64,000 nt of DNA, from contig MPND01000015.1 in the NCBI GenBank assembly GCA_002238855.1, positions 1 through 64,000 on the forward strand, given 5' to 3'. Both the position numbers and the translations under genes were made by a program. The notes below the pieces were generated by a model, which worked only from the letters and a program-made list of their open reading frames with translations, ran no database searches and was not told the origin of the DNA. Shown piece by piece: positions 51,318-60,837 of the stretch. Every line of letters begins with the position of its first letter. The first letter of the stretch is position 1. The DNA is from SAR202 cluster bacterium bin90 (GTDB taxonomy: Bacteria; Chloroflexota; Dehalococcoidia; Lucifugimonadales; JADFKI01).

Positions 51318-52550
51318 TCACGCTCGAAAATACCTCAGCGCCTCCTTGAGCGCGTCCACCAACTCGTCAACCTCTTCCTCTGTGTTATACAGGTACATGC
51401 TCGCCCGGGCAGTTGCCGGCACCCCGAGGCTGCGAACCATTGGCATGGCGCAATGGTGGCCCGTGCGTATCGCGATGCCGCGCCTGTCCAGCACGGTGCC
51501 TAGGTCGTGAGGATGTACGTCCGGGTGATGGAACGACACTATACCGCCCTGCTTCTCGGCATCCTTCGGCCCGTAAACATCCAGCTCTTCTTCCAATTCC
51601 TTGAAAGCGTCCAGCGCATATTTCGTCAGGCTAATCTCATGCCCGCGCACATTCTCCATCCCAAGCGCCTGCAGGTAGTCCACCGCAACGCCAAGTCCGA
51701 TGGCATCCGCTATGTTCGGTGTGCCCGCCTCAAAGCGCATCGGCAGGTCATCCCAGGTCGCGTCTTCATAGGACACCGAGAGCACCATCTCTCCGCCTGT
51801 CAGGAATGGCGTCATCCGCTCCAGCACATCCAGCTTGACATACAATCCACCTATGCCGGTGGGTCCCAGCATCTTATGCCCGGAGAACGCGAGAAAATCA
51901 CAGTCTATGTCCTGCACATCAACTGGCATGTGCGGAACGCTCTGCGCTCCGTCAACTAGTACGGCAGCTCCGACAGAGCGAGCCTTCGCCGCAAGCTCCT
52001 TGACCGGATTTATGGTTCCCACTGCGTTCGACTCGTGCGACATCGCCAGCAAACGGGTTCGCGGCCCAATTATTCGATCGACCGCCTCCATGTCCAGAGT
52101 GTGGTCATCCTCTAGCGGCAGGATTCGCAGCTTCGCATCCTTCTTCATCGCGACCTGCTGCCATGGCACCAGATTGCTGTGATGCTCCATCGCGGTTACG
52201 ACAATTTCATCGCCGGGCTTGATATTGTCCATAGCCCAGCTATTGGCTACAAGATTGATCCCCTCGGTCGTGTTGCGCGTCCATATCAGACTCTTGGCGC
52301 TCTCCGCGTTTACGAAGTCCGCGACCTTTTGCCGCGCCTCTTCATACCGCCCAGTGGACTCCACGCTGAGCGCATGCACTCCACGATGAACATTCGCGTT
52401 GTAACCCTCATAGTAGTCAACAAGCGCCTGAATGACCTGGCGCGGCTTCTGAGTGGTCGCTGCCGAATCAAGCCATACCAGCGGCTTGCCGTCATAGACC
52501 TTCTTGGAGAGAATCGGAAAGTCCTCTCGGATCTTCATTACATCTAACAT
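51318..52550 (-). CDS. sufS: Cysteine desulfurase SufS
   Basis: PLP enzyme of 410 residues that takes sulfur from cysteine for Fe-S assembly. PLP Lys in 'FSGHKMLGPTGIGGLY', cofactor-contact 'TAMEHHSNLVPWQ', and the persulfide Cys in 'IRTGHHCAMPMV' without the long flexible loop of IscS, which marks the group II SufS type that partners SufU. 147 nt separate it from the upstream Rieske gene, with no visible gene between. Confidence 0.94.
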   Translation of the reverse strand: MLDVMKIREDFPILSKKVYDGKPLVWLDSAATTQKPRQVIQALVDYYEGYNANVHRGVHALSVESTGRYEEARQKVADFVNAESAKSLIWTRNTTEGINLVANSWAMDNIKPGDEIVVTAMEHHSNLVPWQQVAMKKDAKLRILPLEDDHTLDMEAVDRIIGPRTRLLAMSHESNAVGTINPVKELAAKARSVGAAVLVDGAQSVPHMPVDVQDIDCDFLAFSGHKMLGPTGIGGLYVKLDVLERMTPFLTGGEMVLSVSYEDATWDDLPMRFEAGTPNIADAIGLGVAVDYLQALGMENVRGHEISLTKYALDAFKELEEELDVYGPKDAEKQGGIVSFHHPDVHPHDLGTVLDRRGIAIRTGHHCAMPMVRSLGVPATARASMYLYNTEEEVDELVDALKEALRYFRA

Positions 52551-52697
52551 ATCGTTACCTGTAGTGCCTCTCTGCGCGGATTAAGCTGCATTTACCGGAA
52601 ATGATGGGTAAAGTAACTCTCATTCGTCCTGAGCTTGTCGATGGGCTGAGCGCCTCAGCAATCCACTCCAGAGAGTGCGCCAATCATTGGCGCAAGC

Positions 52698-53003
52698 TTA
52701 AACATCAACCTCAATAGCGTCGCCCTCTACCCGCACAGGGTAGGTGTCAACCGGCACAACGGCAGGCAGTTCAGTTGCCGATCCGTCTCGTACATCAAAC
52801 CGGGCGCCGTGCCTTGGGCACTCGATCTCGCAGCCGTCCAATTCGCCCTGTTCGAATGATGCGCCGTCGTGCGTGCATACATCCTCGATGGCATACAGGT
52901 CACCGCCCACATTGCACACCGCAACCGCCTTGTCGCCTACCTCGAACACCTTCGTCACGCCAGGCGGAATGTCGCTAGCGTTCGCAACTCTCTGAAAAGC
53001 CAT
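52698..53003 (-). CDS. Rieske-type [2Fe-2S] ferredoxin
   Basis: 101-residue soluble Rieske protein. Cluster ligands are C-x-H ('VCTHDGASF') and C-x-x-H ('ECPRHGARFDV'). The form lacks a membrane anchor and matches ferredoxins of non-heme oxygenases; in SUF operons of several phyla such a protein sits beside sufS/sufU and may serve as electron donor or cluster sink. 58 nt after the Rrf2 regulator gene. Confidence 0.9.
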   Translation of the reverse strand: MAFQRVANASDIPPGVTKVFEVGDKAVAVCNVGGDLYAIEDVCTHDGASFEQGELDGCEIECPRHGARFDVRDGSATELPAVVPVDTYPVRVEGDAIEVDV

Positions 53004-53061
53004 CCTGTTCCTCCCAAAATGTTTGGCTCAAAGTCCTAATTTAGTAGTCTTGAAACTATTC

Positions 53062-53526
53062 CTAAACTGCTGTTTTCAGTGTGATGGGCAGCACGCCCTT
53101 ATCATCGTGCTCCGGCAGAATCGGAGTGCTGTTCACCAGGTCCTCGATCGTTGTCGAGTCAAGTATGTTGAACACCGCCTCAGCCACCGTCCGCCACACT
53201 TCACGCTGCGCGCACGCAGGCGAGTGTATGCAGATCGTGTTGTCCGCAAGGCAAGCCACCGGCGACTCCGTAGCCCCCAGGCTCATCATTACATTGCTCA
53301 GTCTGATTTCAGAAGGCTCCATCGCGAGGAAGTGACCGCCTCGCGGCCCTCTCTGGCTCCCCGTAAAACCGCTCTTGTTCAGCGAATGTAGAACCTGTGC
53401 AAGATACTGTTCCGGTATGACCGTGCGCTTGGCTATCTCACTGGCCCGAACCGGGCCACCTGACCCATTCAGCGCAAGGTCAACTAGCGCGCGAACGCCG
53501 TAATCAACCTTAATTGGAATATACAT
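53062..53526 (-). CDS. Rrf2-family Fe-S-sensing transcriptional regulator
   Basis: 154 residues from ATG 53526, preceded by AGGAGAG; the longer frame to 53637 has no start evidence. N-terminal winged helix ('ASEIAKRTVIPEQYLAQVLHSL') and dimerisation helix. Three Cys at 92, 99 and 105 (C-x6-C-x5-C) stand almost exactly where IscR binds its [2Fe-2S] cluster (92, 98, 104). It probably represses the suf operon when clusters are plentiful; an inverted repeat just downstream of the sufB promoter is the likely target. 35 nt after the first sufU. Confidence 0.92.
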   Translation of the reverse strand: MYIPIKVDYGVRALVDLALNGSGGPVRASEIAKRTVIPEQYLAQVLHSLNKSGFTGSQRGPRGGHFLAMEPSEIRLSNVMMSLGATESPVACLADNTICIHSPACAQREVWRTVAEAVFNILDSTTIEDLVNSTPILPEHDDKGVLPITLKTAV

Positions 53527-53561
53527 TGGCCACTCTCCTGGCCGCCTTTTCGCCGACGCCC

Positions 53562-54008
53562 CTATTCGGTAGTAACGGTCGCCCCTTCGCCTTCGCCAAG
53601 AACGGAATTGAGCGCGTGCCACGACAATGCGGCGCACTTTATCCTCGCCGGATACCTCGACACGCCCTCCAACAGTTCAGCATCCCCAAGCACATCGGGA
53701 TTAAAGTCCTCCTGCGTGATCATGCTGCGAAACTCGTTGAACACCTTCTCGGCATCCTCGAGGGACAGCCCTTTCACGCTCTCGGTCATCATCGATGCCG
53801 ATGCCTTGGATATCGCGCACCCCATCGCCTGGAAGCCCACATCAGCAATCATGTCGTCTTCCACAGCGAGATACAGCGTAATTTGATCACCACACAGCGG
53901 ATTGAACCCCTCGGCCTCTCGGTTCGCATCGCTCGGCTTCCGAAAGTTCCGCGGTCTCCGGTTGTGGTCCATTATCACTTCTTGATATAGGTCGTCCAGA
54001 TCGTACAT
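53562..54008 (-). CDS. sufU: SufU-type Fe-S cluster assembly sulfurtransferase, first copy
   Basis: 148 residues from ATG 54008 (MYDLDDLYQEVIMDH), with AGGG upstream; the longer frame to 54101 would overlap sufD and lacks support. C39 and D41 in 'NPLCGDQI', C64 in 'AMGCAISKAS', and Cys in 'RIKCAALSW' complete the SufU metal site. It begins 7 nt after sufD and is the SufU copy in the usual position, so it is the likelier partner of SufS; the second copy at 50787 may be a specialist. Confidence 0.92.
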   Translation of the reverse strand: MYDLDDLYQEVIMDHNRRPRNFRKPSDANREAEGFNPLCGDQITLYLAVEDDMIADVGFQAMGCAISKASASMMTESVKGLSLEDAEKVFNEFRSMITQEDFNPDVLGDAELLEGVSRYPARIKCAALSWHALNSVLGEGEGATVTTE

Positions 54009-54015
54009 TTCAGCC

Positions 54016-55344
54016 CTAAAACTCGAACTTGTAGCTTGGTAATGAATCAAGGAAGAGCCGCTCAAGATAACTCCGCAGGTCGTCGTCTTCAACGGTATCA
54101 ATGATTTCGCTGGCGAAGCCGTATATCAGCAGACGGCTCGCCGTCTCAAGGTCAATGCCTCGGCTCCGCATATAGAACACGGTGTCCAGGTCTATATTCC
54201 CCGCCGTCGCGCCGTGCCCGCACTTCACATCATCCGCCCAAATGAACAGCGATGGCTTGCTGTCAACCTCGGCATCAGGCGACAGCACCAGGTTCTTGTC
54301 CTCTTGGTGCGAGTCCGTCTTGATCGCGCCCGGCTGCACATACACCGTGCCGCCGAAGACCGCCCGCGACCTGCCGTCCAGTATGCCCTTGTAAAGCAAA
54401 CGGCTCGTGCAGAACGGCTTCTCATGGTTGATGTTGATGTAGTTGTCCATGTGCTGCCTGCCGGACGTGAAGTACAGCCCCTTCAGGTCGCACGAAGCAT
54501 TCTCGCCGTCGATGCTGGTGTACAGGTCAAACCTACCCAGCCCAACCTGTCGCTCGAACACCTTCGAGTTATACGCGCTGCCCGACCCCTGCTTCACCCG
54601 CGTCACGCCCACGTGGTACGCGTCCTCACCCTCCATCAGCAGCCTGTAATGCTCAAGCGTAGCATCATCTTCCAAGACAATCTCAGCAACAGAATTCGTA
54701 AGGCACTCGTTGCCCGGGACGCCGATATAACTCTCCACGATTGTCGCGCTGCTGCCGCGCCCCACTGAAACCAGAACCCTTGGATGCGAGACGGTCTGCT
54801 CCCCATCCGTCGAAACGAAAACCAGATTCAGCGGAGACTCCGCCGATAAACCCTCTGCAATCTCGACAACCGCCCCATCATTGATGAACGCTGTGTTCAG
54901 CGCGATGAAGCCGTCCTCCTCCACATCCGCATACTGCCCCAGATATGAAGAGACCGCCCCATTGCCAGACTCGACCGCCTCGGCAAGGCTGGAAATAGTT
55001 ACACCGCTTCCGGCGCTCTCCGTATCCGATAGCTCCTCCGAAAGAAGCCCGTCGATAAATACAAGCCGCGCGCTGCCTTCGCGAAAAGGCGCAATCTCGC
55101 CAAGTTCCTCAGCGCTGAAATCGCCGACCCCATCCGTCGCCAGTGCAAGTTCGGCATCTGCAATCGGCGCCACATTCGTGTACTTGTAAGGCTCGTTCCC
55201 CCGCCGTGCCGTAGGCAGTCCCACCTCTTGGAAGCGTTCCCAAGCCGCCGCGCGTATTTCACGCAGCCATTCCGGCTGGTCCGCGCCATCCAGATAGATA
55301 TAGTCCGATGTGTACTGTTCGTATCGTGTAAGTGTCTGTGTCAT
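54016..55344 (-). CDS. sufD: Fe-S cluster assembly protein SufD
   Basis: Scaffold-complex subunit of 442 residues. ATG 55344 gives MTQTLTRYEQYTSDY; a TTG at 55380 is in frame but less likely. The central parallel beta-helix and the conserved 'ETASRLLIYGFASEII' C-terminal region with 'WADDVKCGHGATAG' identify SufD. Works with SufB and SufC as the SufBC2D complex. 110 nt after sufC, 7 nt before sufU. Confidence 0.93.
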   Translation of the reverse strand: MTQTLTRYEQYTSDYIYLDGADQPEWLREIRAAAWERFQEVGLPTARRGNEPYKYTNVAPIADAELALATDGVGDFSAEELGEIAPFREGSARLVFIDGLLSEELSDTESAGSGVTISSLAEAVESGNGAVSSYLGQYADVEEDGFIALNTAFINDGAVVEIAEGLSAESPLNLVFVSTDGEQTVSHPRVLVSVGRGSSATIVESYIGVPGNECLTNSVAEIVLEDDATLEHYRLLMEGEDAYHVGVTRVKQGSGSAYNSKVFERQVGLGRFDLYTSIDGENASCDLKGLYFTSGRQHMDNYININHEKPFCTSRLLYKGILDGRSRAVFGGTVYVQPGAIKTDSHQEDKNLVLSPDAEVDSKPSLFIWADDVKCGHGATAGNIDLDTVFYMRSRGIDLETASRLLIYGFASEIIDTVEDDDLRSYLERLFLDSLPSYKFEF

Positions 55345-55454
55345 AAGAGTTTGTCCACCTGCCAGGTCTTCCGTGTTCAAGCCTTCAGAGAACAGAAATT
55401 TCGCGCATCACTACTATTTCAACGCGTGACCCTGCTCACTTTCAGCAATACCAG

Positions 55455-56237
55455 CTAGGCAGGCACCACCTCCCGCAACCACTCGTACCCCTTCTCTTCA
55501 AGCTCCAGCGCAAGCTCGCGCCCGCCCGACATTGCGATGTTGCCGTCAACAAGCACATGCACATAGTCCGGCGTGATGTAGTTCAAAATCCGCTGGTAGT
55601 GCGTCACCATCACGATCGCGCGTTCCGCCGACCTATACTGGTTCACCCCGTTGGACACGATCCGAAGTGCATCAATGTCCAGCCCCGAATCCGTCTCGTC
55701 CAGCAGTGCAAGCGTCGGCTCCAGCAACGCAAGCTGAAGTATCTCGTTGCGCTTCTTCTCGCCGCCTGAGAACCCCTCGTTGACCGACCGTCTCACGAGG
55801 TCACCCTCGATCTCCACAGTCTCCATCGCCGCCTCGAGCATCCGGTCGAACTCTCTGACCCGAAGCTCCTTCTCGCCACGGTGCTGCCGTATCGCATCAA
55901 CCGAAGACTTCAGGAACTGCCATGAGCGCACGCCCGGCAACTCCACAGGATATTGAAACGCAAGGAACACGCCTTCACGCGCCCGCGTCTCCGGGTCCAT
56001 CGTCAGAAGGTCCTCTCCCTTGTAAATCACCTCGCCGCCAGTAATCGTGTACTCCGGCCTGCCCGCCAGCACATTCGCCAGCGTGCTCTTGCCGGACCCG
56101 TTCGGCCCCATAATCGCATGCACCTCACCTATGTTCACCGTGAGGCTTATACCCTTCAGAATCTGCGTATCCTCAATGGATACTTCCAGATTCCGGACTT
56201 CCAAAAGCGGTGTGTCGTTACCGTTTGCCTGTGTCAT
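55455..56237 (-). CDS. sufC: Fe-S cluster assembly ATPase SufC
   Basis: ABC-type ATPase of 260 residues without membrane partner. Walker A 'GPNGSGKSTLANVLAG', signature 'GFSGGEKKRNEI', Walker B with 'ALLDETDSGLD', and 'THYQRIL' His switch. The extra 'ALLD(E)TDSGLD' wording is typical of SufC. Only 2 nt separate it from the sufB stop, so the two are coupled. Drives conformational change in SufBD during cluster building. Confidence 0.96.
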   Translation of the reverse strand: MTQANGNDTPLLEVRNLEVSIEDTQILKGISLTVNIGEVHAIMGPNGSGKSTLANVLAGRPEYTITGGEVIYKGEDLLTMDPETRAREGVFLAFQYPVELPGVRSWQFLKSSVDAIRQHRGEKELRVREFDRMLEAAMETVEIEGDLVRRSVNEGFSGGEKKRNEILQLALLEPTLALLDETDSGLDIDALRIVSNGVNQYRSAERAIVMVTHYQRILNYITPDYVHVLVDGNIAMSGGRELALELEEKGYEWLREVVPA

Positions 56238-56239
56238 TC

Positions 56240-57700
56240 CTAACCTACCGTGCCCTCCAGATTGACCCTCAGAAGCTGCGACGCCTCCGCCGCAAACTCG
56301 AAGGGAAGCTCCTTAAAAATACCCCGGCAGAAGCCGTTGATTATCATGTAGTTCGCCTCTTCAAGGCCGATGCCGCGCTGCTGCAAATAAAACAACTGGC
56401 TGTCATCAACCTTCGAAGTCGTCGCCTCGTGCGCCATCTGCGCCGTCGGATTTCGTACCTCGATATACGGCACCGTATGCGCGCCGCAGTCGTCGCCGAT
56501 GAGCAGCGAGTCACACTGCGTGAAGTTCCGCGCATTCCGCGCCGAGGGCATTATCTTCACCTGCCCCCTGTACGTATTCTGCGCCTTGCCCGCCGATATG
56601 CCCTTGGCGATTATCGTGCTCTTCGTGTTCTTGCCAATGTGGATCATCTTCGTGCCGGTGTCCGCCTGCTGATAGTTGTTCACCAGCGCCACAGAATAGA
56701 ACTCCCCTACCGAGTTGTCGCCCTGCAGTATCACGCTCGGGTACTTCCAGGTGATGGCCGAGCCGGTCTCCACCTGCGTCCAGGAAATCTTCGAGTTCTT
56801 GCCCCGTGCTGCGCCCCGCTTCGTCACGAAGTTATAGACGCCGCCGTTGCCCTCTTTGTCTCCCGGATACCAGTTCTGAAGCGTCGAATACTTTATCTCC
56901 GCATCATCCAACGTAACCAGTTCAACCACTGCGGCATGAAGCTGGTGCGTCTTCCGCATCGGAGCCGTGCACCCTTCGAGATAGCTCACATACGCGCCCT
57001 CAGCCGCGATGATAAGCGTCCGCTCGAACTGCCCAGTGTCCAACTCGTTGATGCGGAAGTAGGTCATCAGCTCGATCGGGCAGCGCACTCCCGGCGGCAC
57101 ATATACGAACGACCCGTCGCTAAAGACAGCCGCATTAAGCGCCGCATAGAAATTGTCGGTATAAGGCACAACTGAGCCGAGATACTTCTTAACAATCTCC
57201 GGATGCGTCTTCACCGCCTCGCTCACCGAGCAGAATATGACGCCCGCTTCCTCAAGCATCTTGCGATAAGTCGTCGCGACCGAAGCGCTGTCCAGCACCG
57301 CATCTATCGCAACACCCGTCAGCCGCTTCTGCTCTAGGAGTGGTATTCCCAGCTTATCGAAGGCTTCCCGTATCTCCGGGTCAACGTCATCCAGGCTCTG
57401 CGGCGCATCTGCCTGAGACTTCGGCGCGGCGTAGTAGATGATGTCCTGAAAGTCGATAGGCGGGTACTCGATATTCGCCCACTTCGGCTCTTCATTGTTG
57501 AGCGTCAGCCAGTGGCGATACGCCCTCAGCCGCCACTCCAGCATCCAGTCCGGCTCGCCCTTCTTCATCGAGATAAGCCTGACAATATCCTCGCTCAGTC
57601 CGCGCGGCGCGATGTCCGACTCGATATCGAAATCGAAGCCCCACTTATACGCCTGTTCCTCCACCCCCGTCTCACGCGAGATGACCTGTTGTGTCGTCAT
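56240..57700 (-). CDS. sufB: Fe-S cluster assembly protein SufB
   Basis: Scaffold protein of 486 residues. Typical stretches: '[12 protein letters not shown]', '[15 protein letters not shown]', '[20 protein letters not shown]' with the conserved cluster-related Cys, and the C-terminal '[20 protein letters not shown]'. First gene of the SUF operon, behind a clear promoter. The operon order B-C-D-U-Rrf2-Rieske-S-U is complete for sulfur mobilisation, scaffold and control. Confidence 0.96.
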   Translation of the reverse strand: MTTQQVISRETGVEEQAYKWGFDFDIESDIAPRGLSEDIVRLISMKKGEPDWMLEWRLRAYRHWLTLNNEEPKWANIEYPPIDFQDIIYYAAPKSQADAPQSLDDVDPEIREAFDKLGIPLLEQKRLTGVAIDAVLDSASVATTYRKMLEEAGVIFCSVSEAVKTHPEIVKKYLGSVVPYTDNFYAALNAAVFSDGSFVYVPPGVRCPIELMTYFRINELDTGQFERTLIIAAEGAYVSYLEGCTAPMRKTHQLHAAVVELVTLDDAEIKYSTLQNWYPGDKEGNGGVYNFVTKRGAARGKNSKISWTQVETGSAITWKYPSVILQGDNSVGEFYSVALVNNYQQADTGTKMIHIGKNTKSTIIAKGISAGKAQNTYRGQVKIMPSARNARNFTQCDSLLIGDDCGAHTVPYIEVRNPTAQMAHEATTSKVDDSQLFYLQQRGIGLEEANYMIINGFCRGIFKELPFEFAAEASQLLRVNLEGTVG

Positions 57701-57753
57701 ATTCGCTGCCTTTCGTCTTTACCGCCAAATTGCATTAATACCCATCAAAGTGT

Positions 57754-57776
57754 TTGTTGATCAAATCAGTCAACAA
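57754..57776 (-). promoter_or_regulatory. Candidate operator for the Rrf2 regulator
   Basis: A 7-bp inverted repeat TTGTTGA-N9-TCAACAA (57754-57760, 57770-57776) lies just downstream of the predicted sufB transcription start (about 57781). Position fits a repressor site blocking early elongation or promoter escape, and the operon itself encodes an IscR-like regulator. Binding is inferred. Confidence 0.5.
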
Positions 57777-57787
57777 TACGCATTAGC

Positions 57788-57816
57788 AATATATCAACTC
57801 CACTAGCGCAGGTCAA
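57788..57816 (-). promoter_or_regulatory. Predicted promoter of the suf operon
   Basis: Minus strand: TTGACC (57816-57811), 17-bp spacer, TATATT (57793-57788), five of six matches each. It lies about 90-115 nt upstream of sufB in the gap behind the nucleoside hydrolase gene. Confidence 0.6.
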
Positions 57817-57848
57817 TAATTTTTCGGAACGGCGAATTGCACCTGACC

Positions 57849-58748
57849 TTACCCCCTCAACAACCCTCGCATTACCGCCAGTGCCTCCGCGCTCTCCACT
57901 CCCACCGCCAAATCCACACTGCCGCCGCTCTCATAGTCGGCTCTGACCTCACCAACACGCTCCCCCTCAGTTTCAACCCTTAGTGTTGCCGCCCGCGTTT
58001 CTATCAGGTCAGGCCGCAGCGCCGCCATAACCGTCACCGGATCATGCAGGCTGAACCTTGCCCGGTGCTCCTCCTCGTCCAGATCGAACCACTTCTCAAG
58101 AACCTGCGCCGCCAGCCGCTCTCCGGGCGTCTCGCCACTCATCCACGACTCGTCATCCCGTGCCACGGATGTCTGACGGGATATGTTCAGCCCCAGCAGC
58201 GTCACCGGCACCCCCGATCCGAACACCACGTTCGCCGCGTATGGATCGTCCCAGATGTTGAACTCCGCGTATGGCGTAACATTTCCTGAACCATCGCCCT
58301 GTCCGCCCATGATGTACACGCGCTGCAACGCGTCCTTTAGTCGCCCTTCCTTGTTCAGCGCCCGCGCCACATTCGTCAGCGGGCCGACTGCGAACAGCGC
58401 CAGTTCGCCCGGCATCGCCAGCGCAGTCTCGACGATGAAGTCCACCGCATTTCCATCCGCGGGTCGCACGTCCGTGTCCGGCAGCCGCACCGTCAGTCCC
58501 TCCTCCCCGTGCACTTCGTATGCGTGATGGAAATCCCCTTCCAGCGGCGTCGAAGAGCCAGCATACACCGGAATCTCCGTGCGCCCCATGTAGTCCAGCA
58601 GCCGCAGCGCATTCGCGGTGGTATGCTCCAGCAACGCGTTCCCCTCCACGGTGGTCAGCCCCAATATTTCAAGCTCAGGGCTATTCAGCGCCATTATCAG
58701 CGCCAGTACATCGTCCGCTCCAGGGTCAGTGTCGATTATGCACTTCAT
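57849..58748 (-). CDS. Inosine-uridine-preferring nucleoside hydrolase family protein
   Basis: 299 residues. The N-terminal calcium motif 'CIIDTDPGADDVLALI' defines the nucleoside hydrolase family; 'LALFAVGPLTNVARAL' and 'YIMGGQGDGSGNVTPYAEFN' shape the ribose site, and 'FSLHDPVTVMAAL' carries the catalytic His-Asp pair. Cleaves a nucleoside to base plus ribose. It is the last gene of the minus-strand sugar cluster, 46 nt after the epimerase gene. Confidence 0.93.
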   Translation of the reverse strand: MKCIIDTDPGADDVLALIMALNSPELEILGLTTVEGNALLEHTTANALRLLDYMGRTEIPVYAGSSTPLEGDFHHAYEVHGEEGLTVRLPDTDVRPADGNAVDFIVETALAMPGELALFAVGPLTNVARALNKEGRLKDALQRVYIMGGQGDGSGNVTPYAEFNIWDDPYAANVVFGSGVPVTLLGLNISRQTSVARDDESWMSGETPGERLAAQVLEKWFDLDEEEHRARFSLHDPVTVMAALRPDLIETRAATLRVETEGERVGEVRADYESGGSVDLAVGVESAEALAVMRGLLRG

Positions 58749-58794
58749 GAATTGCTTGTCCTTCCATCTCGATCAGAATAATTCAGCCAGCCTA

Positions 58795-59760
58795 TTATCT
58801 TGTATCGCCGTTGCGAGATACAAACGCCTCCCATGCTTCCTCAGAACTGCGCCGCGCTCCAAGCCCATGCTCGCTCTTTAACTTCTCGCCGCCGACCACC
58901 CAGGGGTATCTGATGAAGTCCAGTCCACACGCCGGCGTGCTACTCTGCAGCCCCAGCCTCCAGGACACTTCCGTAGCACCGTACAGCAAAGGCGCCGGAA
59001 TCTGCAGCAGCCTGCTCCCGGCAATGCGTGCCATATCGCTCATCCGTATGTGACCGCGACCGCCAAAGTTATAAGTCCCCTCGACGCCGTTCAGCAGACA
59101 ATGCGTCATAATTTCTGCCGCATCGTCCTCGTGCAAGAACTGCATCGGCGGATCATATCCGGCGACAGACACCAGCACCCGACTCGCCAGGTTTCGTGCC
59201 ACAAAATTATCCGCACCCACGCCAAGCACCGGGCACGCCCGCAGTACGCATATGTTCAGACTGTTATGGCGTATCTCGAACCCGCGCAGTATCGCCTCCA
59301 CCTCAACCTTTGCCTCACCATACTGAAAACCGGGCACCGGGCGTAGTGGGAAGTCCTCTGTCAGCACCGCGGGATTATCTGCATGCGCTCCGTAAACTGT
59401 CGCGCTGCTCATGTACAGAACATTCTGAACGCCCACCGCAGCGCACGCGCTCATCACATTCGAAGCGCCGTCCACATTCACCCTGCGCGCTCCCCCGGCA
59501 TTGCGGTCCGGCTGAATCACGAACGCCAGATGAGCCATAGCATCTATACCGTTGTCCGCAAGAATGTCGGTGATGTCCGTCGTAATGTCGCGCCCGACAA
59601 ACGCCACATTCCGAGGAAGTTCTCCCGGCATCGGTCGGACATCAATTCCGAGTACCCGTTCCACCCCCTCGCACTGCGCAAGCCTCCTCACGAGCAGCCG
59701 CCCAAGATACCCCGAAGCACCCGTCACCGCCACACGCCGAACCGTTTGCACCGTCCCCAC
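58795..59760 (-). CDS. NAD-dependent epimerase/dehydratase family protein
   Basis: Extended SDR of 321 residues. NAD motif 'VTGASGYLGRLL', Asp after strand 2 in 'VLGIDVRPM', Ser/Thr in 'YMSSATVYG', and the catalytic 'YGEAK' Tyr/Lys. The substrate part is less typical of sugar-nucleotide epimerases. GTG start at 59760 shares a base with the TAG stop of the gene before (TAGTG), so translation is coupled. Substrate unknown. Confidence 0.88.
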   Translation of the reverse strand: MGTVQTVRRVAVTGASGYLGRLLVRRLAQCEGVERVLGIDVRPMPGELPRNVAFVGRDITTDITDILADNGIDAMAHLAFVIQPDRNAGGARRVNVDGASNVMSACAAVGVQNVLYMSSATVYGAHADNPAVLTEDFPLRPVPGFQYGEAKVEVEAILRGFEIRHNSLNICVLRACPVLGVGADNFVARNLASRVLVSVAGYDPPMQFLHEDDAAEIMTHCLLNGVEGTYNFGGRGHIRMSDMARIAGSRLLQIPAPLLYGATEVSWRLGLQSSTPACGLDFIRYPWVVGGEKLKSEHGLGARRSSEEAWEAFVSRNGDTR

Positions 59761-60125
59761 TACTCGACAACATCGGTGAAATCAAATTTCAGCGTCCCCA
59801 GCCCCGGCACGTCAAACCCCATCCCGATGGTGTGCGTTCCCGGCGATAGACTTGTCCCCTCCACCTTCACAACGATTGTCTTGTTCATCGCCAGCGTGAA
59901 TGTATTGTCTCTGCTGACGGTATCAAATGGCGAAATGACCCCATCGAGCACGAATGCCGTTGCCTCCGGAGACACCTCGTCCCCATCAACGACAAGCGGC
60001 AGCATCCCATGCGCGTACCCCGATCCCAACCGGTTAGCAAGCAGAAATTCAAAGCCCGTCTCAGTGTTCTTCAGGCTGCCTCTCTGATACAGCCGCCTCA
60101 GCAGAAACCCCGGAACACTTACCAT
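59760..60125 (-). CDS. Hypothetical beta-sandwich protein in the sugar cluster
   Basis: 121 residues, no signal peptide, no Cys, alternating hydrophobic strands. 'GFEFLLANRLGSG', 'VVDGDEVSPEATAFVLDG' and 'LSPGTHTIGMGFDVPGLG' faintly resemble small subunits of C-glycoside-cleaving enzymes (DUF6379-like), but I would not assign that without a profile search. It is coupled to the epimerase gene and follows the class II aldolase by 30 nt, so it takes part in the same pathway. Confidence 0.7.
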   Translation of the reverse strand: MVSVPGFLLRRLYQRGSLKNTETGFEFLLANRLGSGYAHGMLPLVVDGDEVSPEATAFVLDGVISPFDTVSRDNTFTLAMNKTIVVKVEGTSLSPGTHTIGMGFDVPGLGTLKFDFTDVVE

Positions 60126-60155
60126 TCAGCAATAGCCTCCATCCATACCGGCAAC

Positions 60156-60827
60156 CTATCCTTCAAGGCTCTCCCGCCGCATCTCAAACACCGCCATTTC
60201 CGCCTCTAAGACATCGGAAGGCAGGGACGTCGCGCCGCCGAGCATGCTAGCGTACACCATCACCCGCGCCGCATGCTCCACCAGCTCACACACCTTCAGC
60301 GCCTCTCGCAGGTCCGCACCCACACCCACAACGCCGTGATTGCGCATCAGCGCAGCATTTCGCCCACCTAGAGCCTTCCGTACATTCGTCGCAAGCGCCT
60401 CACTACTCGGAAATGCGTACTCCGCAACTTTGACATCACCGCCGACAGTTAGAACCATCTCGTCAATGATTGGCAGTATATCAAGCCCTGCCACCGCCAC
60501 TGCCGTCGCAAACGCCGAGTGAGCGTGCATCACCGCGCCCACATCTCTCCTATGCCTGTATATCTCCGCGTGCAGCATCGCCTCGCTCGAAGGCACACCG
60601 CAGCCCTCCACCGGCTCAATATCCATGTCGGTAACCAGAATGTCCTCAGTGTTCAGAATATCGTACTCGATACCTGAAGGCGTAATGGCCATCAACTCCC
60701 TTTCATCGGAGTCCACATCCACCCGCATGCTCACATTCCCGCTCGTGCCCACGACAAGACCCAGAGCCGCCATCCTTTGCGCAGCCTCCAGCACCGCCCT
60801 GCGCTCTTCCTGCCAGTTCAATCTCAT
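60156..60827 (-). CDS. Class II aldolase/adducin-family protein
   Basis: 223 residues from ATG 60827, with AAGG from the end of the kinase gene about 8 nt upstream (GTG 60830 is an equal alternative). Zinc ligands: His pair in 'VMHAHSAFATAV' and His in 'LMRNHGVVGVG'; 'GTSGNVSMR' binds phosphate and 'ITPSGIEYD' follows. Relatives are L-fuculose-phosphate aldolase and L-ribulose-5-phosphate epimerase. Directly behind an FGGY kinase gene (10-nt gap), which fits phosphorylation then cleavage of a ketose. Confidence 0.92.
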   Translation of the reverse strand: MRLNWQEERRAVLEAAQRMAALGLVVGTSGNVSMRVDVDSDERELMAITPSGIEYDILNTEDILVTDMDIEPVEGCGVPSSEAMLHAEIYRHRRDVGAVMHAHSAFATAVAVAGLDILPIIDEMVLTVGGDVKVAEYAFPSSEALATNVRKALGGRNAALMRNHGVVGVGADLREALKVCELVEHAARVMVYASMLGGATSLPSDVLEAEMAVFEMRRESLEG

Positions 60828-60837
60828 CACATACGCC

